Below are positions 41,945-53,545 of a DNA stretch of 64,000 bases, one piece after another. Location: NCBI GenBank assembly GCA_022113835.1, contig JAILWY010000009.1:5617501-5681500 (forward strand). Reading direction: 5' to 3'. This DNA comes from Atopsyche davidsoni (Eukaryota > Arthropoda > Insecta > Trichoptera > Hydrobiosidae). How positions within the stretch are numbered: position 1 is the first letter of the stretch; each line of letters opens with the position of its first letter. The notes beneath the pieces are model-generated. The model saw only the letters and a program-made list of their open reading frames with translations, ran no database searches and was not told where the DNA came from. The position numbers were made by a program, and so were the translations under genes.

Positions 41945-42645
41945 AATGCCAAAGGACATCAATAAAATACTACGTATATTCTCTCTTGGTGTCAATTTTT
42001 TTAGTGTGTGACTTTATTTTAGGGTTTTGGTAGGATTTTGACATTATTAATTAACTAATTTTATTTTATGATCTTGATTGAAAAAAAAATTAAAATTATT
42101 TTACATAAGCATTGATTTTGTGTTAGTGGGATATGTTTTTACATTTATGAATTAAAATCAGTTCCAAGTACTGATATAATATACGTAATTAGTATAAGTG
42201 TGTTATTTTACTATAAATTTATCAATCATTAAAATATTTATATTATAATAATAAAAATATTTTGAATAATTATTATGCTTACATAAATTATATAATGCTT
42301 TATATATGCAAAAAAAATTATTGAAACTTTGAAGTTAAAATTTATAATATAAATGTATTAAAGATAATGTAATGTAACACATGTAAATACATGTGTTTTT
42401 AGACAAAATGAACGCACTGTTATATTAATCAGTTTATATTTTTCTAAAACTTAAAAAAATTAAGAAAAAAAAATTCCAAAAAATAACATTTTTTTTGTTT
42501 ATGGATATACAATTAAGATCAAAATATATTTATATATGTGATATCACGAATGATAAGATTTATACGTAAGTAACTTAAACGTACTAGTGCAATAATTGTA
42601 TTAACTCTTCGATATCTTCAAGACATCAAGACAGACTTGCCAGCA
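41945..42645. other. Very AT-rich DNA, nothing recognised
   Basis: There is no coding frame or repeat boundary. A short inverted pair taacacatgtaaatacatgtg occurs near 42377-42400 as part of this low-complexity region. Confidence 0.5.
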
Positions 42646-42679
42646 AAAAAATTTTTTTTTTTTTATATACATATTTTTC

Positions 42680-42835
42680 CTACACAATCTCGATAGCAAA
42701 AATAAAAAAATCCACGCCCGCTACCACCTAAGCCACACCTTGTAAGCCCCACAGCCTGCGCGCAGGAGCAGTGAACTGCCACACGCCGTGTTGCAAGCTT
42801 CAACAACTATTGTAAAAACAATAATAATAAAACCT
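42680..42835 (-). repeat. gcttacaagg repeat, reverse copy
   Basis: Contains cgctaccacctaagccacac, cttgtaagccccacagcctg and cgcgcaggagc, then the reverse of the opening segment (caacaactattgtaaa). It is one of the best-preserved copies. Confidence 0.88.
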
Positions 42836-42889
42836 TGAATATATGCTTTAACGGGAAATTGAATCAGAATAAGTGGCGTGTCGCGCTTG

Positions 42890-43080
42890 CAGCAACTGTG
42901 TTTCTTGGCGCGCGGCCGCCACGCGCGAGCCGGCCGCCGCGCACGCTCCGTGACGTCACCGGACGCTGCTCCGTCCCCGAACCTCCCTCGCCCCACTGCC
43001 CCGCCGCCGAGGGGGCCGACCTCTGCTCTCGGAACTGGGCTAAATCGATCCCGTCGAGATTGCCACCGCAAAATGTTAAG
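42890..43080. promoter_or_regulatory. GC island with CRE palindrome TGACGTCA
   Basis: About 150 bases are very GC-rich and CpG-rich (gcgcgcggccgccacgcgcg), with a perfect CREB/ATF-type TGACGTCA at 42951-42958. Such islands are unusual in this AT-rich window and could be a promoter, but no transcript exon could be attached. Long frames on both strands look like composition effects. Confidence 0.3.
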
Positions 43081-43084
43081 GTAG

Positions 43085-45170
43085 TCAAGACGGCTCCTCA
43101 TTTTACACTAAACATATTTGACCCAAATTTTCGTGCACGACAATTGACGTGAAATTTTTTATTATGATTTCAGTAAATGTATCAAAAATTATATAGTGAC
43201 GCACCAATTGCGTGATTATTTTTCTGGTTGTCATTATATTTGTGTGTTATTGTAGCGAATACTCAAAACGTTATTTTTCTTCGATAAAATTGTGCGCATG
43301 TTTTCGCTACAGTGATTTAAAGATAACTTTACTGACATTTTTTTAATTAATTTGTACGGCAAATACAATAGCAAAACATCAATTTGGGATTCAGCTAATG
43401 ATGACAGGAACCGAACCAAAAAACTTTCAGTCATGTGTCAATTATTCTGACCATTTAACTGTGACTTTTAACAATTCGCGATTCAAGATTATTTCGATAT
43501 TACTGCATACGAATTAAAAAATTCTTTTAATGAGTGATCTTAGTAACAATGCATATAAAACTATGCAAAATTCAAAAAACGATATTTTAATTATACGCAT
43601 TGAAAAAATTGTATCGAAAAGACAGTTGATCCTATAGTTAAATTTTTAAAATATGATATTGATTAAACAAGTTTTTGAGGTGCCCGAACCCTGTAAAAAC
43701 CTATAAAACCATTAGATAAATTATTGCCTGGGTGTGATGGGATTGCGTAAATAAAGCATGAGTCAAGGTCTACGCTACTCATTCAGCAAATCTGCTCCAT
43801 AACTGTTACTGGTAAAATATTCTCGTTTATGGAGACAACTTAGCAGCCGACGCTTGGTTGTATTACTGAAAAAATAATAATTATTGGATATTTGTAAACG
43901 GCATAGAATTTGGACAAAACGTGTGCGCAACAATGGACGCAATGCCAGAACTAGTTTTGGCGAGGCGGCCATTGTCTCTGGACAACGGCTACTCCAGGCG
44001 CTACTGGTTTTGGTGATAATCCTCTCTATTAGCGAAAAAAGCACGCATCCGCCATTATTACCCAACTGTAAACTAAATGCTCATGGTATTATATCTAAAG
44101 TGTTCTCGACGTGAAAGATGCAATGTGTGCAACAAAGGTCTACTTGTTTATATGTAGTACAAATATTCGAAGTAGCAATACGCCAGACAATAAACTGTGA
44201 TACAGAAATATATAAATACTCAAGTGTTTCACCCTCACTTCATTTGCTTAAAAATATATAGATTTAAATAACTAAAAATTAATATATGTAATTTTTTTTT
44301 ACTTCAACCCTCCCCTATCTGTCAATTATAAACCAATCTTCGACCAATCCATCATTTATTTATATTTTCAATACACAAAACATTTGAGAAACTCAAATGT
44401 GAGTAAGCAAATAATTTTATACTGCTTGAGTTGCGGATTATTTTCTTTTCTACAAGCTGCATTTTGATTCGGAAAACCAGCGGAATAAGTATGCTAGTAA
44501 ATATATAAGAAAAATATAAATTAGTTGTTGAAATATTATTATTGGGTTTATTCACATAATTTGAAAATTCCAGAAATGATAAATATAATTATAGTACACA
44601 AGATTCTTCCTATTCACCAATTTTCAGGTGTTTTGTACTCATCTGTATATTTATTATAAACAATGTATTAATTTTGTTAAAATCAGATTTTTTTCGAAGT
44701 ACCAAATAAATATAAGAGTACATAAAGTAGTATTGGGAGTATGAAACAATTTTTATCATCTTTGTATAATGAATAGTTGCGCTTATTGGCATTGGTCCGT
44801 ACCAGATGGCTCGCCCGACGTCTGCGGTGATTTATCGAGCTAACTGCCAATCGCTCTAATTCTAATCGCATTACAATCATGACGTTTCACTTTGGTCATC
44901 GAATTGGTAATTGCTCCCTTTTCATGAATCCTCCTCTACTTTAAATTTACCCTCCCAGATCTTAGCCCCCTGTAAATTGAATTAAAAATTATCTTGCCTT
45001 TTGATTAGTTCAAAAACAGTTCCGATTTATTGCTCTGAAGCCCTTGGTTATTTTTTTTTACGAAACAGGTCATCAATGTCTTCGTTGTATTTAACGAAGA
45101 CATATTTTATCGTATGAGTGACTGAGGAAGAGTGAAGTGAATGGAAGCAAAGCGTGTCACAATCTATACA
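43085..45170. other. Intergenic DNA, nothing recognised
   Basis: Moderate composition at 43770-44060 and AT-rich elsewhere. No splice-bounded frame, terminal repeat or RNA gene was supported. Confidence 0.45.
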
Positions 45171-45178
45171 CACAATGC

Positions 45179-45302
45179 GACACAGCTTGCAATTAGCCAA
45201 TGGCATAGTATTTTGCATTATTTATTTAGACAGAAACACCAAAAAATAAAGGGACACTATTGACTGATTGCAAATCAGTTGCATGTTGTGTCGCTGCGTG
45301 TG
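45179..45302. mobile_element. Complete TA-flanked MITE (cgacac family)
   Basis: 124 bp between TA at 45177-45178 and TA at 45303-45304. The left end is cacacaatgcgacacagctt and the right end is gttgtgtcgctgcgtgtg, imperfect inverted termini. Inside, gcaattagccaatgg and ctgattgcaaatcag extend the inversion. TA duplication suggests the Tc1/mariner superfamily. No coding sequence. Confidence 0.82.
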
Positions 45303-45304
45303 TA

Positions 45305-46960
45305 ACCGGCTTTAAAAAGTCACCATACAAAAGTGAATACACGCGGCGAACATCACGTTACATCCTGTTTTTCATTATGCACAGCATGAGAAAATAAATC
45401 ATAAATCTGTATATGTGATAAAAATTAAATAATATAAGGTATTGAATACAATTAAAAAAATGTTAACCACAATTAAAATTTTATCAAATCATGGACTTAT
45501 TTAATTTAAGCCCCTCGGTCGAGTTCATTGTAATGCACGCGGAAATAAATCGTCACATGCATTATATTGAATGAATCAATCGACAATCGATTACATCTGT
45601 CACGACAGCAAATACATATAAATAATTGGTAAATGGAGTATCACATTGGCTACTTGAATAATAAATAAAAACACTTATAAACTTATTAATTGTTGGAAAT
45701 ATTCTTAATGAAAAGTATATTAGTCACTGTCCCTGCAATAACTGTGAGTACACAGTGTGGCGTCTCAATACATCATTATAATTTATTTGATCATTATTCA
45801 CTCACTTGTTCCATCAGAGCATCAGAAGAATATGACATAAAACACATAAATATTAAAATATCTGTACTTGATACAATACAAAAATTTACTTGAATCGACC
45901 TCAAACATTATATAAACGAAGACCACACTAACAGCATCGAGCGAATGCTTATCCTTAGAGCTCCGGGTATAACGCCATAACTAATACCAAATTTGACTGA
46001 AATTAACTAATAATTAATAAATATGAAACTAAATAAGCAAAGGTAATAATAATAATACAATTAAGAGACCCGCGACTCGCATTGTGAAATTTGTTTATCT
46101 CCAAAAACTTCAGCAATGATGATTTCGCGATCGAGCAGAACCGAAAATCGCATCGTTTCTTCTTCATATTATTTGCATATAACAAAGTGCTTTATTATTA
46201 TTGTTATAAGCAAACGTTAGAATTGAAAACAATTATAATTCACTTTCCAGAGTAAACACAAATGCACTGACCACATGCCACCCTATCAGCTTTTTATTAT
46301 TATGAAAATACTCTCGCATATGATGCAAATGACCACTGCCACAGAATCTACATAATCGAATTATGCTTATTGGTTCGTGCGGCCAATTGAATTTATACCA
46401 TTAATTATAAGTAAGGCAATTTACCTTTTTGTTGTTTTTATATTATCATCACAATTTTAAAAAATACGACTTCATAATTCGACTCAAATCGAGATGAAAC
46501 CTAATTTTACAGACCCGAAAAAATATTTGCACAGTAAAAAAATTGAAATGAGATATAATTTATGAGTACTCCCAGGAATCTAAATTATTGAATTATTGAG
46601 TTTTTTCAAATTTACATACGAATGCAATATAATGGACACTCGAATACGAAATAACTTGACCGCTTAAATTAATTTTATTGCGTAGGGTGAAAGAGCAATG
46701 ATCGTCCGAAGCCAATTTGTTTTCACAAACTCACTCCAGCCCTCCAGCGCGTATGGCATACAAATTTACGACGGTAAATAAATTTCGATAAATTTCTACA
46801 TATATGGTGCAATATTTATGGTCGTAAATTCGCATGATGTTCAATGCAAATCGGATGTTACTGTCAATAACAATAGTCTAATTTAATTTATATTGAATAG
46901 TACCCTCTTTAAAATATTATATGAACTCAAGGTGCACGCATCGTCAAATGTATGTGTATT
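45305..46960. other. Intergenic DNA, nothing recognised
   Basis: AT-rich throughout. Short frames only, no repeats with defined ends. Confidence 0.5.
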
Positions 46961-46963
46961 ACC

Positions 46964-47142
46964 CAGCGATACTCAACCTTTTTTTTCTTCGGGCTACAAC
47001 GTTTTTGGGTGATGACCTATTTTGGGGATCCATTTAAAATTAGTTAGTGCAATAATCCGAAATGAAATTAAAATTAGAAACTCGTAGTTTATAAAGAACC
47101 TTCGTAATAATAGTGTTACGGGCCGCAGATTGATTATCGCTG
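46964..47142. mobile_element. hAT-type MITE, degenerate
   Basis: Starts cagcgatactcaacctt and ends gcagattgattatcgctg, inverted with mismatches, in the CAGCGATTCTCAACC style of hAT elements. Flanking octamers gtattacc and gtacacac agree at five of eight positions, a decayed duplication at best. Confidence 0.65.
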
Positions 47143-47145
47143 GTA

Positions 47146-47253
47146 CACACGTGGCGACACAACTTGCATCCTACTTTGCGTTGTTTACATGGGCAAAACC
47201 ATTTTTGGCATTGGCTGATTGCAAATCGGTCGCAAGTCATGTCGCTGCATGTG
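47146..47253. mobile_element. Complete TA-flanked MITE (cgacac family)
   Basis: 108 bp between TA at 47144-47145 and 47254-47255. The left end is cacacgtggcgacacaactt and the right end is aagtcatgtcgctgcatgtg. It starts three bases after the hAT-type MITE ends. Confidence 0.85.
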
Positions 47254-47259
47254 TAATGG

Positions 47260-47930
47260 GCTTTTAGCAATCTGAATTATTTCCGTCCGTTTTATAAATG
47301 CAAGCTTTACACGCAGCATTTTTAATATTTGATTTATGAAATAAATATGAATACTATATATTAAATTGACGGTTATAACATATTTTATTTGTACATCTAT
47401 ATTGTATGTTTACATATTCAATGAAAAATATTTCAAACTTGTTGAAACTCGAAATGATTTTGTTAACTGTTTATGAAATAAAAATACAATTAAAATAATT
47501 AAATGCGTATGATCATCAATTTAGCATGCAGTCATTAATATAAGTGGGGTAAAATTCACACAAATACTGTCCACAATAGGTGAATAAATTCTAGGGCTGG
47601 ATAACAGAAATAAATTTACTGTGTTGGAGATGTCATTTTTATTTTTAATTGTTTATTTTACAATCCCCACAAGACTTGAAGGGTGTCAGAATGATTGACA
47701 ACCATGAAAACATATATTATTGTTAATGTTAAAATGTTTCAGATGGTAATTAAATGATATTTAAACATTGTATTTGTATACTATTAATTAAATATGATAT
47801 ACTCTATGATTACATTTTTTTTTATTATTATGTATAATAGTTTCATTTATAGGCAAGTATCAATAAAAAATATTTTTGAATTTAAATCTATGATGGTTTT
47901 GAAAATATAAAAGCTCAAAAAATTAAATTG
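47260..47930. other. AT-rich intergenic DNA, nothing recognised
   Basis: No coding or repeat feature was found. Confidence 0.5.
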
Positions 47931-47934
47931 CAAG

Positions 47935-48075
47935 ATTCTTTATTTTCATAAATTAAATTAACAATAGTTGTTAGGACTGTGTTTAGAATATGTTATATGG
48001 CTATCTCCTGCTTCTGCACGCAGGCTATGGGGCTTACAAGGTGTGGCTTAGGTGGTAGTGTACACTATATTCGTT
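47935..48075 (+). repeat. gcttacaagg repeat, forward copy
   Basis: Contains aacaatagttgttaggactg, ctgcacgcaggctatggggc and ttacaaggtgtggcttaggt then ggtagtg. Well preserved. Confidence 0.88.
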
Positions 48076-48079
48076 ATTG

Positions 48080-48945
48080 AATTTTTCTAGAGAAAAATAT
48101 GTGTAAAAACTTTTTTACTGCGATATAAATATATTAACGCTTTTTGTATCAGAGAATATCTCCTGCGTACATTGTTACCACTATTATTTCACCAAAAGTA
48201 GTAATTTACTTTTGTAAAATACTATGTGTATATGCTGTTCACTTTGTATTGAAAAACTGCTACTTCTAAATGGACAAATCAAGAAATCTGAGCAGGAGCT
48301 AGTTGTTTTCAGATAAATTAGTTTTAACATTCTGAATGAAATTTGCTTTCATTACTTTGTCTAAATGGAATTTATTCATTAAACCACTTTCCTTCAGCAA
48401 AAGCCTGTGAGACCTGCAAAGATATGAAAATAAAAACTCAGTTTTCAAATCTAAAAACGCTGACCCAGATGCTTAGTTCTGATACAGGTATTCAATCCAA
48501 TTAATCAAATGTGTACATGTCTCTTGAACAGTGAACACCTACCTCTGCAGTTCTTACCAAGATCCTGCTCAACAAGGGCACATCAAGAATAAATACTGCA
48601 CACGATTCAAAACACAAACACCCAAGAGAAAGCGAACAGGTGTCTAAATCTATGTACAGAATTGGAGGCCCTCCCAGTGTTCATGTGGTATCTGGCCACG
48701 GAAGGGAATTTATGGCATGTCTTACGTCACGGCGAAACTCAGGTAGTGAGTGTTCCCCCGGGATACATAAATACATGACGCGATAGCCCCGTAGACCCCT
48801 CGTGTAACCCCTTGATGCGACCACAACACAACAGTTTAAAGAGCCCCATGAATGTTATTGGCATTTCTCATCGTCAGTACAGTATTACAATTCTTCAAAA
48901 TCCTACACGTAATCACTTTTTATACTTTATGAATTTGAATTAAAA
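48080..48945. other. Intergenic DNA, no supported gene
   Basis: A mixed-composition stretch at 48400-48850 includes one minus-strand segment (48558-48595) with acceptor-like and donor-like borders. It is short and lacks a partner. Confidence 0.4.
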
Positions 48946-48948
48946 TAT

Positions 48949-49010
48949 TTTAGACATGCAAATATATAAGCATACCAGATATTATATGCTTATATATTTG
49001 CATGTCTAAA
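48949..49010. repeat. Perfect hairpin, 26-bp arms
   Basis: tttagacatgcaaatatata... at 48949-48974 is exactly reversed at 48985-49010, with a 10-base loop. No tail or duplication from the hairpin families was seen beside it. Confidence 0.9.
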
Positions 49011-49014
49011 TGTT

Positions 49015-50095
49015 TATAGCTAAAGATACGAAAATTATTTTATATGAGTATTAAAGATGATGTACTATATTTAATTAAGTTGTTTTCAGTCTTTCATCGT
49101 CATTTTAAATTAGCAATAACAAAACACAGTTCGACTTGTACAATGATGCATTATTCTTCTAAATGAATTGTGACAAACTTATTTGCTTTATAAATGCATG
49201 GGAGTATATAAAATAGAATAACATGATACAACAATAACAGAAAAAATATAGAATTAGTAAATATCATATTTCACTATCTTTTGTACAAATATACCATTAT
49301 ATTCTTCTTTTTACACTATAAAAACTGAAAATAATGATTACATCCATTTCAGAGAACAAGGATAGTAACTTACCAAATTATAAAATAACATATTAAATTA
49401 TCGACAACACTAAAAAATGTGCATCATATAGATTTAAAACATTGACGTGTAATGGTCAAGTAGTAGTTGCCCCACAGAAATTAGTAAATGGCAAATAGAA
49501 ACGAGACTAGGCTAGCAATCTTATTGTTCTTTAGAAGCTAGAAGAAAAAAAAACCAATATGGACATACCCTATAAAATTGTATAACTTGTCGCTTTAAAT
49601 ATTGCTCTTTTTAAATTTAATTTTCATGAAAATCTTAAATAAAAACTTTTGGACATTGAAATCACTGAGCATTGAAGTCTCCGGTAGAAGCAGGATGCAT
49701 TGTAAGATTCAAAGACTGGTGTTTAGATAAGAGTGGAATCCAAAGACATGCAATCCTTGGCAATGATTGATAGAACTTTTAACACATTATATAAATGCAG
49801 TAACATCTGTTGAAGAACAACAACAGATTGATATTCCTTCAAGACATAAGACAGCAAACATCTTCGATAAATCCATGTTAATAAAATGGTATACAAATTA
49901 CATTGTTAAGATGTCAGGAAGCGCTAAGTGGTGGCATTTTGAATGGTCGATTGTATTTGTTGATTGAATTGAAATATTTATCTTAAACTGTGATCTTTTA
50001 AAAGATATCGAATGGATAGTGATAATCGAAAGGATTACATTTCAATCGCTTTAGGTTCAGGATCAGTTTCTGTCAAACATATTAACAAATGATAT
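49015..50095. other. AT-rich intergenic DNA, nothing recognised
   Basis: A plus-strand frame at 49767-49967 has no homology that I recognise and no splice context. Confidence 0.45.
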
Positions 50096-50096
50096 A

Positions 50097-50690
50097 TCTT
50101 CTTCTTCTGATGCCTCTCCTATCCCTATCCTGTGCCAGTCTCATCGATTCGGCCACACTTCAGATCTCCAGCCACATCCAGACAATCAGCTGGAGGATGC
50201 TATATTTATTATTACGAAAAATGTGCCCAAAATAAAAGACATTCCGCTTTATTACAAACGTCAATAGTTGCCTTTCATTGCACATTCTGTGCAAGACTCT
50301 TTCATTTGTGACGCAGTCAACCCATGGATCTTAAGGATTCTCCTATACAGCCACATTTCTGCTGCCTCAATTCTTCACATAGTATAATGAAATAAGTAAA
50401 CTTTTTATTTATATCTTCACATTGAAGATATAAATAAAAAGTTTACTTATTTCATTATATTAATGGATCTTCACCATGCAAATGCCTTGTCCCTCAACAA
50501 CATCTTCACATAGTAGCTGTCTTGAGTATCCAAGCTTCGACTCCATAAAGGAGAACTGAGACGACATAACAGTTTGTGAATCTCCAGCGAGATTTCAGAG
50601 TTATATCTCTTGAGCATAGTAATTTCCTCACATGTAGATATTAAAGGTGTTAAGCAACTCTCTGCTGACAAACATTAGTTTCGGTTTTTT
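50097..50690 (-). mobile_element. Non-LTR retrotransposon 3' region, interrupted
   Basis: Reverse copy of the element at 54560-55010. It contains the reverse of the final gaggcatcagaagaag block, gatggctggagatctgaagt-like sequence, and, beyond the insertion, tccaagcttcgactccataa and agaactgagacgacataaca, matching 54600-54640. The frame is broken by the hairpin insert at 50385-50502 and by point changes. The order fits the C-terminal part of an endonuclease-reverse transcriptase polyprotein plus the 3' end. Confidence 0.85.
50383..50515. mobile_element. Nested hairpin element with 13-bp target duplication
   Basis: Arms 50383-50419 and 50423-50459 are perfect 37-bp reverse complements around a 3-base loop. 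They are followed by the conserved tail taatggatcttcaccatgca and aatgccttgtccctcaacaa. The host sequence tcttcacatagta occurs at both sides (50372-50384 and 50503-50515), a 13-bp target duplication. The insert lies inside a non-LTR retrotransposon copy and is therefore younger than that copy. Confidence 0.92.
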
Positions 50691-50699
50691 ATGTTCATG

Positions 50700-52005
50700 G
50701 AGAGGCCGTAATTACAGCTAGCATCATTTGAATTTGTCGACTAGGGTTTGTAGGTCGTCAGCACTGTATGCTGCGAAATATAATGTTTATAAATATTAAA
50801 AACAAGTACAAAAATTTAGATCAGAAGCTTATACATCAAACGTTCTTAGTAATTGACATTTGTTGTGTAATTTCGGTTTGTCAAAACTCAGCACATCTTT
50901 TAACCTTTTAACTGCTACGGTGTTTTTTTAAAATCCTAATGGAAACTACTACAAGTTGTTATTATTTAAAAAAAATAATTATTGATATTACTTTTGCCAT
51001 ACTTCTTGGGTGCGCGGATACTATATGTGGGCTACTATACTTTATTTGTTTTATTACTTATGTTTCATTTATATTTTATATTTAAGATACATTTGTTATG
51101 TATTCAGCGACAAAACCCATGGATTTATTCATTGCTAAAACATTTTTATGAGACTTATTTTCACAGTTGAGCCTTTTAGACGCTTTTAACTATTATTGAT
51201 AAATGTACATTCATTTAATATGGTTATACTCTACTTTACTTTTGGTTTTTATTAACTATCGCCCTTCTTAGAAGCTATTATCGTCAGATGAGTATTTATC
51301 GATATGGTTATTTCTTTACATTAGTTAACTTTTGATTTTCATTAAAAAATATATTTTTTTTTTTATATATATATAATCATATGACACATTTTTATCTCAT
51401 TTACGTCATTAAATTGGCTAAGCATTATTAATTTTCAAATACTTTTAACAATCCTTCAACGCAACTGAAATACTTTACTTCTACTAAAGATCAAATCGCT
51501 AATTGAATGCAAAGATACTTTCAACTTAATCGATCATATCAGACAACAACACTTAAAGAATAACAACAGTGGTTCAATATTTATAATATATGTATTTTCG
51601 TAAAACTGCTTATATTAAACAAGAATCTAATTAAAAAAATTATTTGTCAAGTAGATAAATATTGACTTACAAAAAACATTTCAAATGTAAATATTGAAAC
51701 AAATGTTTGCCTGTGAAAGTATATTAATTGGCAATTTGAGTTTGATTTTAGCGTCATTTAAGCAATTTTATTACTAGTAGCATTTAAAAAAAAAGTGTAA
51801 GATTATTATACAAAGATCTGCTTGATCAGATTTTTGCGCGCTAAAAATTGGTTAACTAAATGTTTTTGCCTGATAAAGATTCAAACCGAAGTAAGTTGGA
51901 CATCGTCAGTGCATAAAATTCAATCTGCCCGAATATGTCTTCAAAATTCATCCACGAATTTTTATTGATGGTAATATATATGGTCGATATTTTATGATAC
52001 AAAAA
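50700..52005. other. AT-rich intergenic DNA, nothing recognised
   Basis: No coding exon was found. Segments ttaaccttttaactgc at 50899 and a gccttttagacgcttttaac at 51171 are weakly inverted, but no element was delimited. Confidence 0.45.
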
Positions 52006-52009
52006 AAAT

Positions 52010-52299
52010 GGCAGCATTTATAAGCTTGCAACGCGAATCTGCTTCCTTGGCCGTGAGACCGCGCGTGTGTGAGTGTGGGTGCAGCTCGCACGCACACGCG
52101 CGCACATGCGTGTGTACACACAGAGGCTCGCACCAATCCGATAGCGACACAGTCTGCAGTCATGCATTCCATTCCATAGCTCGCTCCTGTGCTTCGGTGG
52201 TAGTGCATCGCGTGCTTGTATTGTTTTACTATCGTTAGATCCTTTCACGCCGACGCAGTGAGTGGTTCCTGACGTCTGATTTCCTGCGTTGAAAACAGG
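52010..52299 (+). promoter_or_regulatory. Putative promoter and first exon of tetraspan gene
   Basis: GC-richer DNA with a CA/TG-rich tract (52065-52125) leads to gacgtctgatttcctgcgtt and then gaaaacag|gtttgtg, a donor-like site at 52299/52300. The first coding exon of the four-pass membrane gene at 57853 begins with a splice acceptor, so an upstream untranslated exon must exist. This is the best candidate in the preceding 6 kb. An alternative donor is gcagtgagtgg near 52255. Confidence 0.3.
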
Positions 52300-52304
52300 T
52301 TTGT

Positions 52305-53300
52305 GTAATTATTATGTTTAAACATTTTTATATTTGTTATTTGCACACTGAGTTGTTTACTTTCAATGTTTCCAATCGGAGCCCCGGGCTATCCATTTTG
52401 TTATCTTTTGATTTTATCGTAAATCATGGTTCACAAAAAATACAAATATTTAGGTAAAGTCGTCTACCTACATACTGTTTACAAATTATACTCGAGCAAC
52501 ATAAAAACCAAGCGTATTCGCTGAAGTATTCTTCAGCTTAATTAAAATCTTGGAATTTGACTTCGTCTAACCGAGGGATATAATGAAGCCTTTGGTCATT
52601 CGTCTCTGTACCCATTCGTGCCATAAAATAATAACTTTTCTAAAAGGTTGTGAATAAATAAAGATATCACCACCGCAGCATAAAAACTTGGACTTGCACT
52701 GTTTCTGCTTCTGACAAACGAACAGTGCAATTATTGCAGTCAGATCTTCTGAGGGAATTATAAAAATCAACTGTTTGTCGGTAGGTACAAAAAAAAATCG
52801 GTGATCGTCCAATACATTGGCGCATTTTATTTTTTTTATATCGTCACTCGGTCTATTTGAAACTGCGTTTTTTTTTTTATGGTAATTGAAGTATCTCGCA
52901 TAACAACGCGAAATATTTTCTCGTCAACCCGCGGCGCTCGCGAGCCAATCCAGACTTTCTCGTCTGGCTCGCGTGGTTTTTTGTGCTCGAAGCCATTTTT
53001 GTCACTGCCAATATCTTTTAGAAATTGATTTGTGTCAATAATTTTATACAAAATAACCGCAATTTAATATATCCATATGTCACATCCGTATTGCTTATTT
53101 TCGGGTTCAATTTCCTTTTGCAATCCGGAGTTTATTTTCTTGTCGCATTTTCGAAATCGTGTCATTTTATTTATTTAATTGTCACGCTATTTTTCTGCAT
53201 TAAAAGCTGATTTTTTTTACAGAATATTGAATCAGTTATATATTATATTAAACAATTTTTTTATTATTTGACAAACGTCTTCTTTCATGATAAAATAACG
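52305..53300. other. AT-rich DNA, probably intron 1
   Basis: If the first exon is at 52.2 kb this is intronic. An imperfect hairpin formed by cgcgagcc/ggctcgcg and cagac/gtctg lies at 52935-52980. Otherwise nothing was recognised. Confidence 0.4.
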
Positions 53301-53304
53301 TCTT

Positions 53305-53545
53305 AAATATGTTGAAAAATTGGATAAAATGACGACTTTTCAAAACAAAAGTTTGTTTAAGTTTTTATATTATTTAATTTTTAAATTCATTATATGCGAT
53401 AGGTTTATATGTAAATTTCAAATTCCTATTAAATAAAGGACTCCTAAATACTAAGGGTTCTTGGACCGTGAGTTTTTATGATCTCCATAATGTCTAAAAT
53501 TTGCTCGGGAAAACACGTATTACTCATATTAAAAGTAAATTTATA
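53305..53545 (-). repeat. AT-rich dispersed repeat, reverse copy 3
   Basis: ttgaaaaattggataaaatg and acgacttttcaaaacaaaag are the reverse of the 29160-29215 segment, followed by the reverse of later blocks. More diverged than copies 1 and 2. Confidence 0.75.

Noticed and set aside
42721..43152. Overlapping frames of 68-126 codons on both strands
   Set aside because: Caused by the GC island; both strands and several frames are open at once and none has splice or domain support.
48558..48595. Minus-strand exon-like segment (one open frame, FILDVPLLSRIL)
   Set aside because: Short, with two competing donors and no partner exon; the resemblance to a kinase motif is too weak.
50899..51200. Second piggyBac-type element between ttaaccttttaactgc and gccttttagacgcttttaac
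   Set aside because: The ends are only weakly inverted and TTAA borders do not match on both sides.
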